64,000 bases of DNA from the NCBI RefSeq assembly GCF_000383615.1, contig NZ_KB911583.1, forward strand, positions 62,001 through 126,000. Reading direction: 5' to 3'. This document shows, piece after piece, positions 8,354-16,747 of the stretch. The translations under genes and the position numbers were made by a program. Source of the stretch: Streptomyces canus 299MFChir4.1 (GTDB lineage: Bacteria; Actinomycetota; Actinomycetes; Streptomycetales; Streptomycetaceae). The stretch's first letter is position 1, and each line of letters begins with the position of its first letter. The notes beneath the pieces were generated by a model. The model searched no databases and had not been told where the DNA came from. It saw nothing but the letters and a program-made list of their open reading frames with translations.

Positions 8354-8640
8354 GTCGTGCCGGGGTCGTTGGGATGCGCTTCGAGCGGGGTGACGGTGAG
8401 GGTCATCCACGGGCGCAGCGGCAGGGTGCCGAGCACCTTCGCATGGAGCTCCTCCTCGTCGGCGGCCCGCCACACACCGATGCTGCGCAACTCGCCCACC
8501 GGGCGCCACAGTCGGGCCAGATGACCGGTCGCCGCCAGTTCCTTCGCACGGACGGCCTCGGCGGCCCGGCGCCGGTCCACCTCCTCCTGCTCGGTGCCCT
8601 CGGGAACGGTGGTGGTGATCTCGACCAGGAACTCTCGCAC
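8350..8640 (-). CDS. Muconolactone delta-isomerase-like (CatC) protein
   Basis: 96 residues from GTG 8640, with GGAGG about seven bases upstream. The fold is the ferredoxin-like dimeric alpha/beta barrel of CatC: FLVEITTTVPEG at the start, a helix with VDRRRAAEAVRAKELAATGHLARLW, then GVWRAADEEELHAKVLGTLPL and WMTLTVTPLEAHPND. CatC converts muconolactone in the catechol branch of the beta-ketoadipate pathway, but no catA or catB is present, so this may be a paralogue with another lactone or no catalysis. It is the first gene of an operon with the MFS exporter and is divergent from a LysR. Confidence 0.82.
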   Translation of the reverse strand: MREFLVEITTTVPEGTEQEEVDRRRAAEAVRAKELAATGHLARLWRPVGELRSIGVWRAADEEELHAKVLGTLPLRPWMTLTVTPLEAHPNDPGTT

Positions 8641-8759
8641 GGCGCCCTCCTGTCGTCGTCGGTGAACCCATCCTGCGCTCGTCACCTGCGCCGACGCCAC
8701 GACCGGCTTCCTCGCTGCTGAGAGGCGCAGCCTCCCAGCGCGCGCGTACGATGGCGGCC

Positions 8760-9689
8760 GTGGAACTGCGCCAGCTGCGGTACTTCGTCGCCGTCGCCGA
8801 GGAGCTGAACTTCGGCCGGGCCGCCGAGCGGCTGCTCATCGCCGGCCCCTCGCTCTCCCAGCAGATCAAGGCGCTCGAACGGGACCTGGGCGTCCGGCTG
8901 TTCGACCGCGACCGCCGCAACGTCTCTCTCACCCCGGCCGGTGCCGCCCTTCTCCCGCACACCCGCGCCCTGCTGGACCGCGCCGACGACCTCAAACACC
9001 GGGCCGGCCGGCTGTCCGGCTCGCAGTCCGTGCGGCTCGGATACGTCAACTGGCTTCCCCCGGACCTGACGGCGCGTACGGCAGCGGCGGCCCAGGTGCA
9101 CCTCGACGCCTGGGTCGCGCCCTCCCACACCCAGGCCGCGCGCGTCGCCGACGGCAGCCTGGACCTCGCCGTCTGCTGGCTGCGCACCGAGGACCTCAGG
9201 AAGCTCGGGCTGCGGGCCCGGCTGATCGGCGCGGACCGGCTCTACGCCGTGTCCAGAGGCGGCGACAGCGGCGACGCACCCGCCGTACGGGCCCGGGACA
9301 CCGATGTGCTCATCGACGACGACGTCACCGCCTGGGCGTCCTGGAACGTGTACGGCGAGGAACTCGCACAGGCCTCCGGCGCCCGTACGGTCCGCATCTC
9401 CGACGGCGCGATCACCGGGCCCGCGTTCTTCGACCACGTGCGCCGCTGCACCCGCCCGGTCGTCAACTCGCCCAAGGGGCAGACCAGTCCGCTCCCGCCG
9501 GACCTGGTCCGGCGGGAGATCGTCGAGCCGAAGGTGTACTGGACGTGGTCCCTGGTCCGGCGGGAGACGGAGGACCGCGCGGGTGTCCTGGCCGTCGTGG
9601 ACGCGCTGTGCGAAGGGGTCGGCGACCTCGGCATCCATGCCCCGGACGCCTGGCTGCCGGCCGGCGATCCGTACGCGATCCCGGGCTGA
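8760..9689 (+). CDS. LysR-family transcriptional regulator
   Basis: 309 residues from GTG 8760 (VELRQLRYFVAVAEELNFGRAAERL), a textbook LysR N-terminus with winged HTH at 1-60 and a substrate-binding domain after residue 90. An ATG at 8751 adds three residues but lies inside the likely -10 hexamer TACGAT (8747-8752), which ends seven bases before the GTG; the mRNA is therefore probably leaderless. Divergent from the isomerase-MFS operon, which it most likely controls in response to an aromatic or lactone effector. Residue use in the effector domain does not allow the ligand to be named. Confidence 0.9.
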   Translation: MELRQLRYFVAVAEELNFGRAAERLLIAGPSLSQQIKALERDLGVRLFDRDRRNVSLTPAGAALLPHTRALLDRADDLKHRAGRLSGSQSVRLGYVNWLPPDLTARTAAAAQVHLDAWVAPSHTQAARVADGSLDLAVCWLRTEDLRKLGLRARLIGADRLYAVSRGGDSGDAPAVRARDTDVLIDDDVTAWASWNVYGEELAQASGARTVRISDGAITGPAFFDHVRRCTRPVVNSPKGQTSPLPPDLVRREIVEPKVYWTWSLVRRETEDRAGVLAVVDALCEGVGDLGIHAPDAWLPAGDPYAIPG

Positions 9690-9768
9690 CCTGCGCTGGG
9701 AGCCAGCGCCTTCCAGACGGGAGGAACCCGGTCCTTCCCTCTCCCGGTGGACCGGCCTAGCTTCTCCA

Positions 9769-9788
9769 TAGTCGACCGGTCGTCTAGT
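9769..9788. promoter_or_regulatory. Second GACCGGTC operator-like site, ahead of SDR
   Basis: TAGTCGACCGGTCGTCTAGT, 28 bases before the SDR ATG, has a ten-base palindrome CGACCGGTCG and the same TAG-CGACCGGTC-TAGT frame as the site in front of the tetR gene at 5872. The repetition suggests that the TetR at 5908 represses this promoter. Confidence 0.6.
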
Positions 9789-9816
9789 GCCGGTCACCGA
9801 CTCGGAGAAGGCCACC

Positions 9817-10530
9817 ATGAGCACACAGAACCAGAAGGTCGCGATCATCACCGGTGCCTCGCAGGGCATCGGCGCCGCCCTCGTCGAGGGCTACCGCAAG
9901 CTCGGACACGCCGTCGTCGCCACCTCGCGCACCATCGCACCCGCCGACGACGCCGACGTCCTCACCGTTCAGGGCGACATCGCCGACCCGGAGACCGCGG
10001 AGCGCGTGGTCGCGGCCGCCGTGAAGCGGTTCGGCCGCATCGACACCGTGGTCAACAACGCGGGCGTCTTCGTCGCCAAGCCGTTCACCGAGTACACGGC
10101 CGAGGACTACGCCACCGTGACGGGCATCAACGTCGCCGGCGTCTTCCATCTCACCCAGCGGGCCGTCCCGCACCTGCTCGCCCAGGGCGGCGGCCACATC
10201 GTCAACGTCACCACCAGCCTGGTCGACAGCGCGGACTCCAGGGTCCCGTCCGTGCTGGCCTCGCTGACCAAGGGCGGCCTGCAGTCCGCCACCAAGTCCC
10301 TCGCCGTCGAGTACGCCACCCGTGGCATCCGCGTCAACGCCGTGTCGCCCGGCACCGTCAAGACGCCCATGCACGCCGAGGAGACCCATGAGTTCCTCGC
10401 CGCCCTGCACCCGGTCGGACGGATGGGGGAAGTGAGCGACATCGTCGACGCGGTGCTCTTCCTGGAGACGGCGCCGTTCGTCACCGGCGAGATCCTGCAC
10501 GTCGACGGCGGAATGAGCGCCGGACACTGA
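9817..10530 (+). CDS. SDR-family oxidoreductase lacking the catalytic Tyr
   Basis: 237 residues from ATG 9817 (GAGAAGG upstream); a GTG at 9787 would extend it into the operator. The Rossmann motif TGASQGIG is at 12-19 and NNAG near 85, so NAD(P) binding is expected. The usual YxxxK catalytic pair is not there: Lys152 is present in ASLTKGG, but the residue four before it is Ala148; Ser134 may be the catalytic Ser. A subfamily with an ASLTKGG segment exists among SDRs, so the protein may be real but mechanistically different. Followed 32 bases later by a SnoaL-like gene and probably repressed by the TetR at 5908. Confidence 0.88.
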   Translation: MSTQNQKVAIITGASQGIGAALVEGYRKLGHAVVATSRTIAPADDADVLTVQGDIADPETAERVVAAAVKRFGRIDTVVNNAGVFVAKPFTEYTAEDYATVTGINVAGVFHLTQRAVPHLLAQGGGHIVNVTTSLVDSADSRVPSVLASLTKGGLQSATKSLAVEYATRGIRVNAVSPGTVKTPMHAEETHEFLAALHPVGRMGEVSDIVDAVLFLETAPFVTGEILHVDGGMSAGH

Positions 10531-10562
10531 CGACCCGTCAATTCACCGTCCAAGGAGTGGAC

Positions 10563-10934
10563 ATGACCGTCTCGACCGACGGCAAGGCGATCCTGAGCGA
10601 GGTCCTCGACCGATGGAAGTCCGGTGTCGACGCCCACCGGCCGGAGCGCGTGGCCGCCCTCTTCACCGAGGACGCCGTCTTCCAGGGGCTGCACCCCTAC
10701 AGCGTCGGCCGGCAGGGCGTGGCCGAGTACTACGACTCCCAGCCGCCCGGCATGAAGGCGTCCTACCGCGTCCTTGAGACACGGCGACCCGCGGACGGCC
10801 TCGTCCTGGGCTACCTGGACGTGGAGTTCACGTTCACGGACCGGCCCGCGCTCGCGGTCAAGCTGGCGGTTCTCGTGACCCGGGAGGGGGAGGACTGGCG
10901 CATCAGCCACTATCAGGTCTCCCGCATCGAGTAG
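10563..10934 (+). CDS. SnoaL/NTF2-like protein
   Basis: 123 residues from ATG 10563 with AAGGAG upstream. It has the NTF2-like cone fold pattern: N-terminal helices ([31 protein letters not shown]), the [11 protein letters not shown] turn, then beta strands ending in [12 protein letters not shown]. Such proteins include ketosteroid isomerases, SnoaL cyclases and many small-molecule binders; the active-site residues do not settle which. Co-transcribed with the SDR. A short GC hairpin after the stop (10936-10949) may end the operon. Confidence 0.82.
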   Translation: MTVSTDGKAILSEVLDRWKSGVDAHRPERVAALFTEDAVFQGLHPYSVGRQGVAEYYDSQPPGMKASYRVLETRRPADGLVLGYLDVEFTFTDRPALAVKLAVLVTREGEDWRISHYQVSRIE

Positions 10935-10935
10935 T

Positions 10936-10949
10936 GCCCCCCGTGGGGC
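10936..10949. terminator. Short hairpin after the SDR-SnoaL operon
   Basis: GCCCC CCGT GGGGC directly after the SnoaL stop codon. A five-base stem with no T-run; it could be a weak terminator. Confidence 0.3.
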
Positions 10950-11094
10950 GGCGGTGGACGGGCGGTGCCGCCGTGCACCACGCGGGTGTGAAGCGGAGCT
11001 GTGGCACCGCTTAAGAAATCCTCGATGGACCAGGGCGGTGTCGTACGGCAGATTGCTGGGCGTTTCCACCCCTCGCAATCACAGGAGCCGTACC

Positions 11095-12123
11095 TTGAAG
11101 GCGCTGGTCAAGGAGAAGGCCGAGCCCGGGCTGTGGCTCGCGGACGTCCCGGAGCCCGCCGTCGGCCCCGGCGACGTACTGATCAAGGTGCTGCGCACCG
11201 GTATCTGCGGCACCGATCTGCACATCCGGTCCTGGGACGGCTGGGCCCAGCAGGCGATCCGGACCCCGCTCGTGCTCGGACACGAGTTCGTCGGCGAGGT
11301 CGTGGAGACCGGGCGCGACGTCCCGGACATCCAGGTCGGGGACCGGGTGAGCGGCGAGGGGCACCTCGTCTGCGGCAAGTGCCGCAACTGTCTCGCCGGG
11401 CGGCGGCACCTGTGCCGGGCCACGGTCGGACTCGGCGTGGGCCGGGACGGGGCCTTCGCCGAGTACGTCGCCCTTCCCGCCGCCAATGTGTGGGTGCACC
11501 GGGTTCCCGTGGAACTCGACGTGGCCGCGATCTTCGACCCGTTCGGCAACGCCGTGCACACCGCGCTGTCCTTCCCACTGGTCGGCGAGGACGTGCTGAT
11601 CACCGGCGCCGGGCCGATCGGGCTGATGGCGGCGGCGGTCGTCCGGCACGCGGGTGCCCGCAACGTCGTGGTCACCGACGTCAGCGAGGAGCGCCTGGAG
11701 CTGGCCCGCAAGATCGGGGTGAGTCTCGCGCTGAACGTGTCGGAGGCCGGGATCGCCGACGGGCAGCGGGAGCTGGGGCTGCGCGAGGGCTTCGACATCG
11801 GCCTGGAGATGTCCGGGCGGCCGGAGGCCCTGCGCGACATGATCGCCAACATGACACACGGCGGCCGGATCGCGATGCTGGGACTGCCGGCCGCGGAGTT
11901 CCCGGTCGACTGGGCCCGGATCGTCACCTCCATGATCACCATCAAGGGCATCTACGGCCGTGAGATGTTCGAGACCTGGTACGCGATGTCGGTCCTCCTG
12001 GAGGGCGGCCTCGACCTCGCCCCCGTGATCACCGGCCGGTACGGCTACCGCGACTTCGAGGCGGCGTTCGCCGACGCGGCGAGCGGCCGCGGCGGCAAGG
12101 TCATCCTCGACTGGACCAACTGA
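11095..12123 (+). CDS. tdh: L-threonine 3-dehydrogenase
   Basis: 342 residues from TTG 11095 ([20 protein letters not shown] upstream), the usual length. It oxidises L-threonine to 2-amino-3-ketobutyrate with NAD+. Zinc alcohol-dehydrogenase features: the catalytic Zn site CGTDLHI and [10 protein letters not shown], the structural Zn Cys cluster [15 protein letters not shown], and the NAD motif [12 protein letters not shown]. Residues HEFVGE and the EGHLVCG loop match Tdh rather than general ADH. The next gene, kbl, starts 14 bases later and completes the threonine-to-glycine pathway. The TTG start may lower translation. Confidence 0.95.
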   Translation: MKALVKEKAEPGLWLADVPEPAVGPGDVLIKVLRTGICGTDLHIRSWDGWAQQAIRTPLVLGHEFVGEVVETGRDVPDIQVGDRVSGEGHLVCGKCRNCLAGRRHLCRATVGLGVGRDGAFAEYVALPAANVWVHRVPVELDVAAIFDPFGNAVHTALSFPLVGEDVLITGAGPIGLMAAAVVRHAGARNVVVTDVSEERLELARKIGVSLALNVSEAGIADGQRELGLREGFDIGLEMSGRPEALRDMIANMTHGGRIAMLGLPAAEFPVDWARIVTSMITIKGIYGREMFETWYAMSVLLEGGLDLAPVITGRYGYRDFEAAFADAASGRGGKVILDWTN

Positions 12124-12137
12124 CCTAGGGACTGACG

Positions 12138-13331
12138 ATGTTCGACTCCGTGCGCGACGACCTGCGCGCCACCCTCGACGAGATCCGCGCCGCCGGACTG
12201 CACAAGCCCGAGCGCGTGATCGACACCCCGCAGTCGGCGACCGTGAACGTCTCCGCGGGCGGCCGCCCCGGCGAGGTCCTCAACTTCTGCGCCAACAACT
12301 ACCTCGGACTCGCCGACCACCCCGAGGTGATCGCCGCCGCCCACGAGGCCCTGGACCGCTGGGGCTACGGCATGGCCTCCGTCCGCTTCATCTGCGGCAC
12401 GCAGGAGGTCCACAAGGAGCTGGAGGCACGGCTGTCCGCCTTCCTCGGCCAGGAGGACACGATCCTGTACTCCTCCTGCTTCGACGCCAACGGCGGCGTC
12501 TTCGAGACCCTGCTGGGCTCCGAGGACGCGGTGATCTCCGACGCTCTGAACCACGCGTCGATCATCGACGGCATCCGGCTGTCCAAGGCCCGCCGCTTCC
12601 GCTACGCCAACCGTGATCTGGCCGATCTGGAAAGGCAGTTGAAGGAGGCCGCGGGGGCGCGTCGCAAGCTGGTCGTCACCGACGGCGTGTTCTCCATGGA
12701 CGGCTACCTCGCCCCGCTGAAGGACATCTGCGACCTCGCCGACCGCTACGACGCCATGGTCATGGTCGACGACTCCCACGCGGTCGGCTTCGTCGGCCCC
12801 GGCGGCCGCGGCACCCCCGAGCTGCACGGCGTCATGGACCGCGTCGACATCATCACCGGCACTCTCGGCAAGGCACTCGGCGGCGCCTCCGGCGGCTACG
12901 TCGCCGCCCGCGCCGAGATCGTCGCGCTCCTGCGCCAGCGCTCCCGGCCGTACCTCTTCTCCAACACGCTCGCCCCGGTGATCGCCGCGGCCTCCCTGAA
13001 GGTCCTCGACCTGCTGGAGTCGGCGGACGACCTGCGGGTGCGGCTGCGGGAGAACACCGCGCTGTTCCGGCGCCGGATGACCGAGGAGGGCTTCGACGTC
13101 CTGCCCGGCGACCACGCCATCGCGCCGGTGATGATCGGGGACGCGGCGAAGGCGGGACGCCTCGCGGAGCTGCTCCTGGAGCGGGGGGTGTACGTGATCG
13201 GCTTCTCGTACCCGGTGGTCCCCCAGGGGCAGGCGCGCATCAGGGTGCAGCTCTCGGCGGCCCACTCGACCGAGGACGTGAACCGCGCGGTCGACGCCTT
13301 CGTCGCGGCCAGGGCCGAGCTGGCGGCCTAG
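12138..13331 (+). CDS. kbl: Glycine C-acetyltransferase (2-amino-3-ketobutyrate CoA ligase)
   Basis: 397 residues. PLP enzyme of the alpha-oxoamine synthase family: it cleaves 2-amino-3-ketobutyrate with CoA to glycine and acetyl-CoA. Visible motifs are [16 protein letters not shown], the substrate loop [24 protein letters not shown] (cofactor Asp/His) and the PLP lysine in [15 protein letters not shown]. Start ATG 12138, close behind tdh with AGGGA as ribosome site, so one operon. A LysR gene starts 27 bases after its stop on the same strand. Nothing is missing in length or motifs. Confidence 0.96.
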   Translation: MFDSVRDDLRATLDEIRAAGLHKPERVIDTPQSATVNVSAGGRPGEVLNFCANNYLGLADHPEVIAAAHEALDRWGYGMASVRFICGTQEVHKELEARLSAFLGQEDTILYSSCFDANGGVFETLLGSEDAVISDALNHASIIDGIRLSKARRFRYANRDLADLERQLKEAAGARRKLVVTDGVFSMDGYLAPLKDICDLADRYDAMVMVDDSHAVGFVGPGGRGTPELHGVMDRVDIITGTLGKALGGASGGYVAARAEIVALLRQRSRPYLFSNTLAPVIAAASLKVLDLLESADDLRVRLRENTALFRRRMTEEGFDVLPGDHAIAPVMIGDAAKAGRLAELLLERGVYVIGFSYPVVPQGQARIRVQLSAAHSTEDVNRAVDAFVAARAELAA

Positions 13332-13358
13332 TCCGGACCTCTTGCGACAATAGATCCC

Positions 13359-14261
13359 ATGATCGAAGCGCGGCGGCTCCACATCCTCCGTGCGGTGGCC
13401 GACCACCGCACGGTCACGGCGGCTGCCGCCGCGCTGTATCTCACGCCCTCCGCCGTCTCGCAGCAGCTCACGGCCCTGGAGCAGGAGACCGGCCACCGTC
13501 TGGTGGAGCGCGGCGCGAAGGGCGTACGGCTGACCCCCGCGGGCGAGATCCTGCTCAGCCACACCAACGCGGTCCTCGCCCAGCTGGAGCGGGCGGAGGC
13601 CGAGCTGGCCGCCTACAGCTCGGGTGCGGCCGGCACGGTCACCGTCGCCTCCTTCGCGACCGGGATCGCCCTGGTCGTGGCGCCCGCGGTGGCCCGCCTC
13701 GCCACGACGGCCCCCGGCATCCACCTCCGCGTCCAGGACGCCGAGGGCGACGCGAGCCTGCCGATGGTCCTTGACCGGCAGGTCGACGTGGCGGTCGCGG
13801 TGGAGTACCGCGGGGCCCCGCCCGCCGACGACCCCCGGCTGGCGCACGTGCCGCTGTACGCCGAGCCCTTCGACGCGGTCGTCCCGGTCAGCCACCGGCT
13901 GGCCGACGCGGGCGAGGTGCCGCTGGCGGAGCTCGCCAAGGACCCGTGGATCGGCCCCTACCCGGGCAACCCCTGCCATGACGTGGTGGTCCTCGCCTGC
14001 GAGCACGCCGGTTTCCAGCCACGCCTGGAGCACTCCTCGGACGACTTCCGCGCGGTGGTCGCCCTGGCGTCCGCGGACGCGGGAGTGGCCCTGGTGCCGC
14101 GCTCGGCTCTGATCGGGATGGACCTCGCCGGAGTGGTCGTACGGCCGGTCGACGGGGTGGCCCCGACGCGCCGGGTCTTCGCGGCGGTACGACGGGGAGC
14201 CGAGGAGCACCCCCTGATCCGCCCGGTCCTCGACGCACTCCGAGCCGTCGCCGAGGGGTAG
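13359..14261 (+). CDS. LysR-family transcriptional regulator
   Basis: 300 residues. The HTH lies at residues 1-60 (RRLHILRAVADHRTVTAAAA, LTPSAVSQQLTALEQETG); a LysR substrate-binding domain follows from about 88. GACAAT at 13346-13351, seven bases before ATG, looks like a -10 box for a leaderless mRNA. It lies downstream of tdh-kbl in the same direction and not divergent, so it need not control that operon. The ligand cannot be deduced. The stop is 84 bases before the next gene's GTG. Confidence 0.88.
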   Translation: MIEARRLHILRAVADHRTVTAAAAALYLTPSAVSQQLTALEQETGHRLVERGAKGVRLTPAGEILLSHTNAVLAQLERAEAELAAYSSGAAGTVTVASFATGIALVVAPAVARLATTAPGIHLRVQDAEGDASLPMVLDRQVDVAVAVEYRGAPPADDPRLAHVPLYAEPFDAVVPVSHRLADAGEVPLAELAKDPWIGPYPGNPCHDVVVLACEHAGFQPRLEHSSDDFRAVVALASADAGVALVPRSALIGMDLAGVVVRPVDGVAPTRRVFAAVRRGAEEHPLIRPVLDALRAVAEG

Positions 14262-14318
14262 GGAACCGGCCACCGGCTGGGCCCAACAAAGGTGTTCGGA
14301 GGCAGAGGGTACAAGACT

Positions 14319-14345
14319 TCCCGCATCTGGGATAACGTCCCGCAT
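14319..14345. promoter_or_regulatory. Direct-repeat operator overlapping the XRE promoter
   Basis: TCCCGCAT occurs twice (14319-14326 and 14338-14345), 19 bases apart, with the dyad GGGA-TAACG-TCCC (14329-14341) between them. GATAAC (14331-14336) resembles a -10 box nine bases before the GTG. The site therefore covers the promoter and start of the leaderless XRE gene, as expected for autoregulation. Confidence 0.5.
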
Positions 14346-14930
14346 GTGAAACAGGACGAGTCCGGGCCCGACCCGGTCGACACCCGTCTGGGCGTCCGGC
14401 TCGCCGAGCTGCGGGCCGAACGCGGGTGGTCGCTGGGCGAGTTGGCCGAGCGCAGCGGTGTCAGCAAGTCCACCCTCTCCCGTGCCGAGCGGGCCGAGAT
14501 CAGCCCCACCGCCTCGCTGCTGAACCGGCTGTGCGGGGTGTACGGGCGGACCATGTCCCAGCTGCTCAGCGAGGTCGAGGTCGAGGCCGAGCCCGCGCCG
14601 CTGGTCCGGGACGCCGAGCAGCCGGTGTGGGAGGACCGGGCCTCGGGGTTCGTGCGGCGGTCCGTGTCGCCGCCGCACCCCGGGCTGCGCGGCGAACTCG
14701 TCGAGGGACGGCTCGCCGCCGGAGCCGACCTCGCCTACGACCGGCCGCCCGTACCCGGCCTGGAGCAGCACGTCTGGGTCCTGGAGGGTGCGCTCGACGT
14801 CACCGCCCAGGACGTCGAGCACCACCTCGACACCGGGGACTGTCTGCGGCTGCGCGTGTGGGGGCCGACGCGGTTCCGGTGCGCGGGCCCCGGCGCCGTG
14901 CGGTATGTGCTGGCGGTGGTCCTGCCGTGA
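14346..14930 (+). CDS. XRE-family regulator with C-terminal cupin
   Basis: 194 residues from GTG 14346. The helix-turn-helix at about 16-70 (RLAELRAERGWSLGELAERS, STLSRAERAEISPTASLLNRL) is of XRE/Cro type; residues about 110-190 form a single cupin domain (LEQHVWVLEGALDVTA, DTGDCLRLR). Such regulators sense small molecules through the cupin and often repress a neighbouring transferase. The stop codon overlaps the GTG of a GNAT gene (ccGTGA), so the two are coupled. Start choice rests on the promoter-like GATAAC nine bases upstream and the lack of any better ribosome site. Confidence 0.87.
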   Translation: MKQDESGPDPVDTRLGVRLAELRAERGWSLGELAERSGVSKSTLSRAERAEISPTASLLNRLCGVYGRTMSQLLSEVEVEAEPAPLVRDAEQPVWEDRASGFVRRSVSPPHPGLRGELVEGRLAAGADLAYDRPPVPGLEQHVWVLEGALDVTAQDVEHHLDTGDCLRLRVWGPTRFRCAGPGAVRYVLAVVLP

Positions 14931-15460
14931 TCGTCGACCGACTTGATGAGGCCCGACTCGCGAACGACGTCGACGGGTTGGCCGACCTGCTGATCGACAC
15001 CGTGGACGGCGGCGCCTCCATCGGGTTCCTCGCCGCGACGGACCGGGCGGCGGCCGTCGCCTGGTGGAAGGAGCGCGTCGGCGCGGTGGCCGCGGGACAC
15101 CTGGCGGTGTGGGCGGCGTACGACGGCCGCCGCGCGGTCGGCACCGTCAGTCTGGCCTTCCCCGACAAGCCCAACTCCCGCCACCGCGCGGAACTGGTCA
15201 AGCTGATGGTGCACCGGGACGCGCGCGGACAGGGCCTCGGGCGCCGGCTCCTCGGCACCGCGGAGAACGCCGCCCGCTCGGCCGGAATCACCCTGCTCCA
15301 CCTGGACACCGAGACCGGCAGCCCCGCCGAACGGCTCTACGGCTCCGCCGGCTGGACCCGGGCCGGCGTCATCCCCGACTACGCGGCCGATCCCGCCGGG
15401 GTGCTGCGGCCGACGACCCACTATTACAAGCGGCTCGGGACGACCCCCGCGACCAGGTGA
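14927..15460 (+). CDS. GNAT-family N-acetyltransferase
   Basis: 177 residues starting with GTG 14927, which overlaps the stop of the XRE-cupin gene. The GNAT core is clear: AELVKLMVHRDARGQGLGRRLL contains the acetyl-CoA binding motif Q/RxxGxG/A (RGQGLG), followed by LLHLDTETGSPAERLYGSAGW. It transfers an acetyl group from acetyl-CoA to an amine. The pairing of XRE-cupin and GNAT is common in actinobacteria and may detoxify a small amine or antibiotic; the substrate is not identifiable. The MmcQ gene begins 30 bases after its stop. Confidence 0.9.
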   Translation: MIVDRLDEARLANDVDGLADLLIDTVDGGASIGFLAATDRAAAVAWWKERVGAVAAGHLAVWAAYDGRRAVGTVSLAFPDKPNSRHRAELVKLMVHRDARGQGLGRRLLGTAENAARSAGITLLHLDTETGSPAERLYGSAGWTRAGVIPDYAADPAGVLRPTTHYYKRLGTTPATR

Positions 15461-15490
15461 GTGTCAGAGGCAGCCGCTACGGTGCCTGTC

Positions 15491-15847
15491 ATGCCGGACG
15501 CCGAAGACGTACGCCGTGTCGCCCTGTCCATGCCGGACACGACGGAGAAGATCGCCTGGAGCATGCCCACGTTCCGGGTCGCGGGCAAGATGTTCGCCAC
15601 GCTGCCCGAGGACGAGACCTCCATCGCCGTGCGCTGTCCCAAGGAGGAGCGCGACGAGCTGGTGCTGGCCGAGCCGGGGAAGTTCTGGATCGCGGACCAC
15701 GAGGCTCAGTTCGCGTGGGTGCGCGCCCGTCTCGCCGCGATCGAGGACGAGGGCGAACTGCGCGACATCCTCGCCGACTCCTGGCGGCAGGCGGCCCCGT
15801 CCCGGCTGCTCGACGCGTATCCGGAGCTGGGACTGCCTGCGGAGTGA
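15491..15847 (+). CDS. MmcQ/YjbR-family DNA-binding protein
   Basis: 118 residues. The family (MmcQ/YjbR, also CyaY-like fold) is recognised by VRRVALSMPDTTEKIAW near the N-terminus, the strand FRVAGKMFATL, the PKEERDELV segment and FAWVRARL further on. Some members bind DNA; the fold resembles the double-wing DNA-binding type. Start ATG 15491 is seven bases behind TACGGT (15478-15483), suggesting a leaderless mRNA with its own promoter inside the end of the GNAT gene. Function in Streptomyces is unknown. Confidence 0.85.
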   Translation: MPDAEDVRRVALSMPDTTEKIAWSMPTFRVAGKMFATLPEDETSIAVRCPKEERDELVLAEPGKFWIADHEAQFAWVRARLAAIEDEGELRDILADSWRQAAPSRLLDAYPELGLPAE

Positions 15848-16017
15848 GGAAGGCGCCGACCCGTCCGTCCGCGTTCCTCGGTGATCGTCATGCGGACGAT
15901 CGTGCAACCTCCACCAAACTTGAGGTCAAGCGGAGAAAGGAGTGCGCGACCACCGACCCGAGTGCGGTATGGTTTCTCTGCGCGTTCGGCCAGGGGAAAC
16001 CCCAGGTCAGACGGCAC

Positions 16018-16091
<74 letters not shown>

Positions 16092-16098
16092 CGGTGCG

Positions 16099-16137
16099 AA
16101 GGGTCTTCGCAGGCGAGAGCCTGCGGGGGCCCTTTTT
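16099..16137 (+). terminator. Rho-independent terminator of tRNA-Pro
   Basis: Stem CGCAGGC / GCCTGCG (16108-16114 and 16119-16125) with loop GAGA, an outer AAGGG/CCCTT pairing and a run of five T at 16133-16137. It also overlaps the end of soxG on the other strand, so it may serve both directions. Confidence 0.85.
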
Positions 16138-16747
16138 ACGGTCGGCCGTACTCGCTCATCGCGTCGATCAGCCAGCGCGCCAGGTAGTCGGCGAACGAGG
16201 ACCGCGGGAGCAGACGGTAGGTCGGGGTGTCGTCGGTCTGCCAGAGCAGTGCCGCGACGGGGCCGACCGTCGTCGACACCGCGTGGCCGGGGCCGAAGAC
16301 GCGGGGATGCAGGTCCAGCGGGCAGCCCTTCTCCAGGACCTCGCGGGCGGACGGGCCGCTCAGCTCAAGGGTGGTGCGGTTCGCCGACACGTCCACCACC
16401 GAGCCGGAGTCGCCCTGGAGGGCCTCCCTCAGCTCGGCCGTCACGACGCCGGCGTCGGCCCGGGAGAGCACGAGCCACTCGTCGGGGCCCAGCCAGACCG
16501 CCGTACGGTGGTTGTTCGCGGCGGTGTCGCCGCATCGGCGGGGGAGCGGTGCCCCCAGCGTCCTCCCGATCCGGTCGGCCGCCTCGGACGCGGGGTCGAC
16601 CCGGACGTTCACCATCGTGAGGAACGGCAGCTCGGTCAGGGTGACGCCCCGCGCGCCGGTGACGGAGCCGGCGCGCATCCGCTCCTCCAGGTGGGCCAGG
16701 GGGCTGGTGCGCAGGGCCACCGGCCCCGCCATGATCGGTTCAGCCAT
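16136..16747 (-). CDS. soxG: Sarcosine oxidase gamma subunit
   Basis: 203 residues, the small aminomethyltransferase-like subunit of heterotetrameric sarcosine oxidase. Landmarks: [11 protein letters not shown], the [10 protein letters not shown] segment, [16 protein letters not shown] with the usual [11 protein letters not shown], and the C-terminal [21 protein letters not shown]. It has no catalytic residues of its own and completes the complex that oxidises N-methylglycine. Last gene of glyA-soxBDAG; its ATG overlaps the end of soxA by eight bases. The stop codon lies inside the tRNA terminator region. Confidence 0.95.
   Translation of the reverse strand: MAEPIMAGPVALRTSPLAHLEERMRAGSVTGARGVTLTELPFLTMVNVRVDPASEAADRIGRTLGAPLPRRCGDTAANNHRTAVWLGPDEWLVLSRADAGVVTAELREALQGDSGSVVDVSANRTTLELSGPSAREVLEKGCPLDLHPRVFGPGHAVSTTVGPVAALLWQTDDTPTYRLLPRSSFADYLARWLIDAMSEYGRP

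Noticed and set aside
12045..14825. A 926-codon open frame on the minus strand
   Set aside because: It runs antisense through tdh end, kbl, LysR and the XRE gene, all with clear family motifs on the plus strand. Its protein is low in hydrophobic core patterns and rich in Gly, Arg and Asp, typical of a shadow frame in GC-rich DNA.
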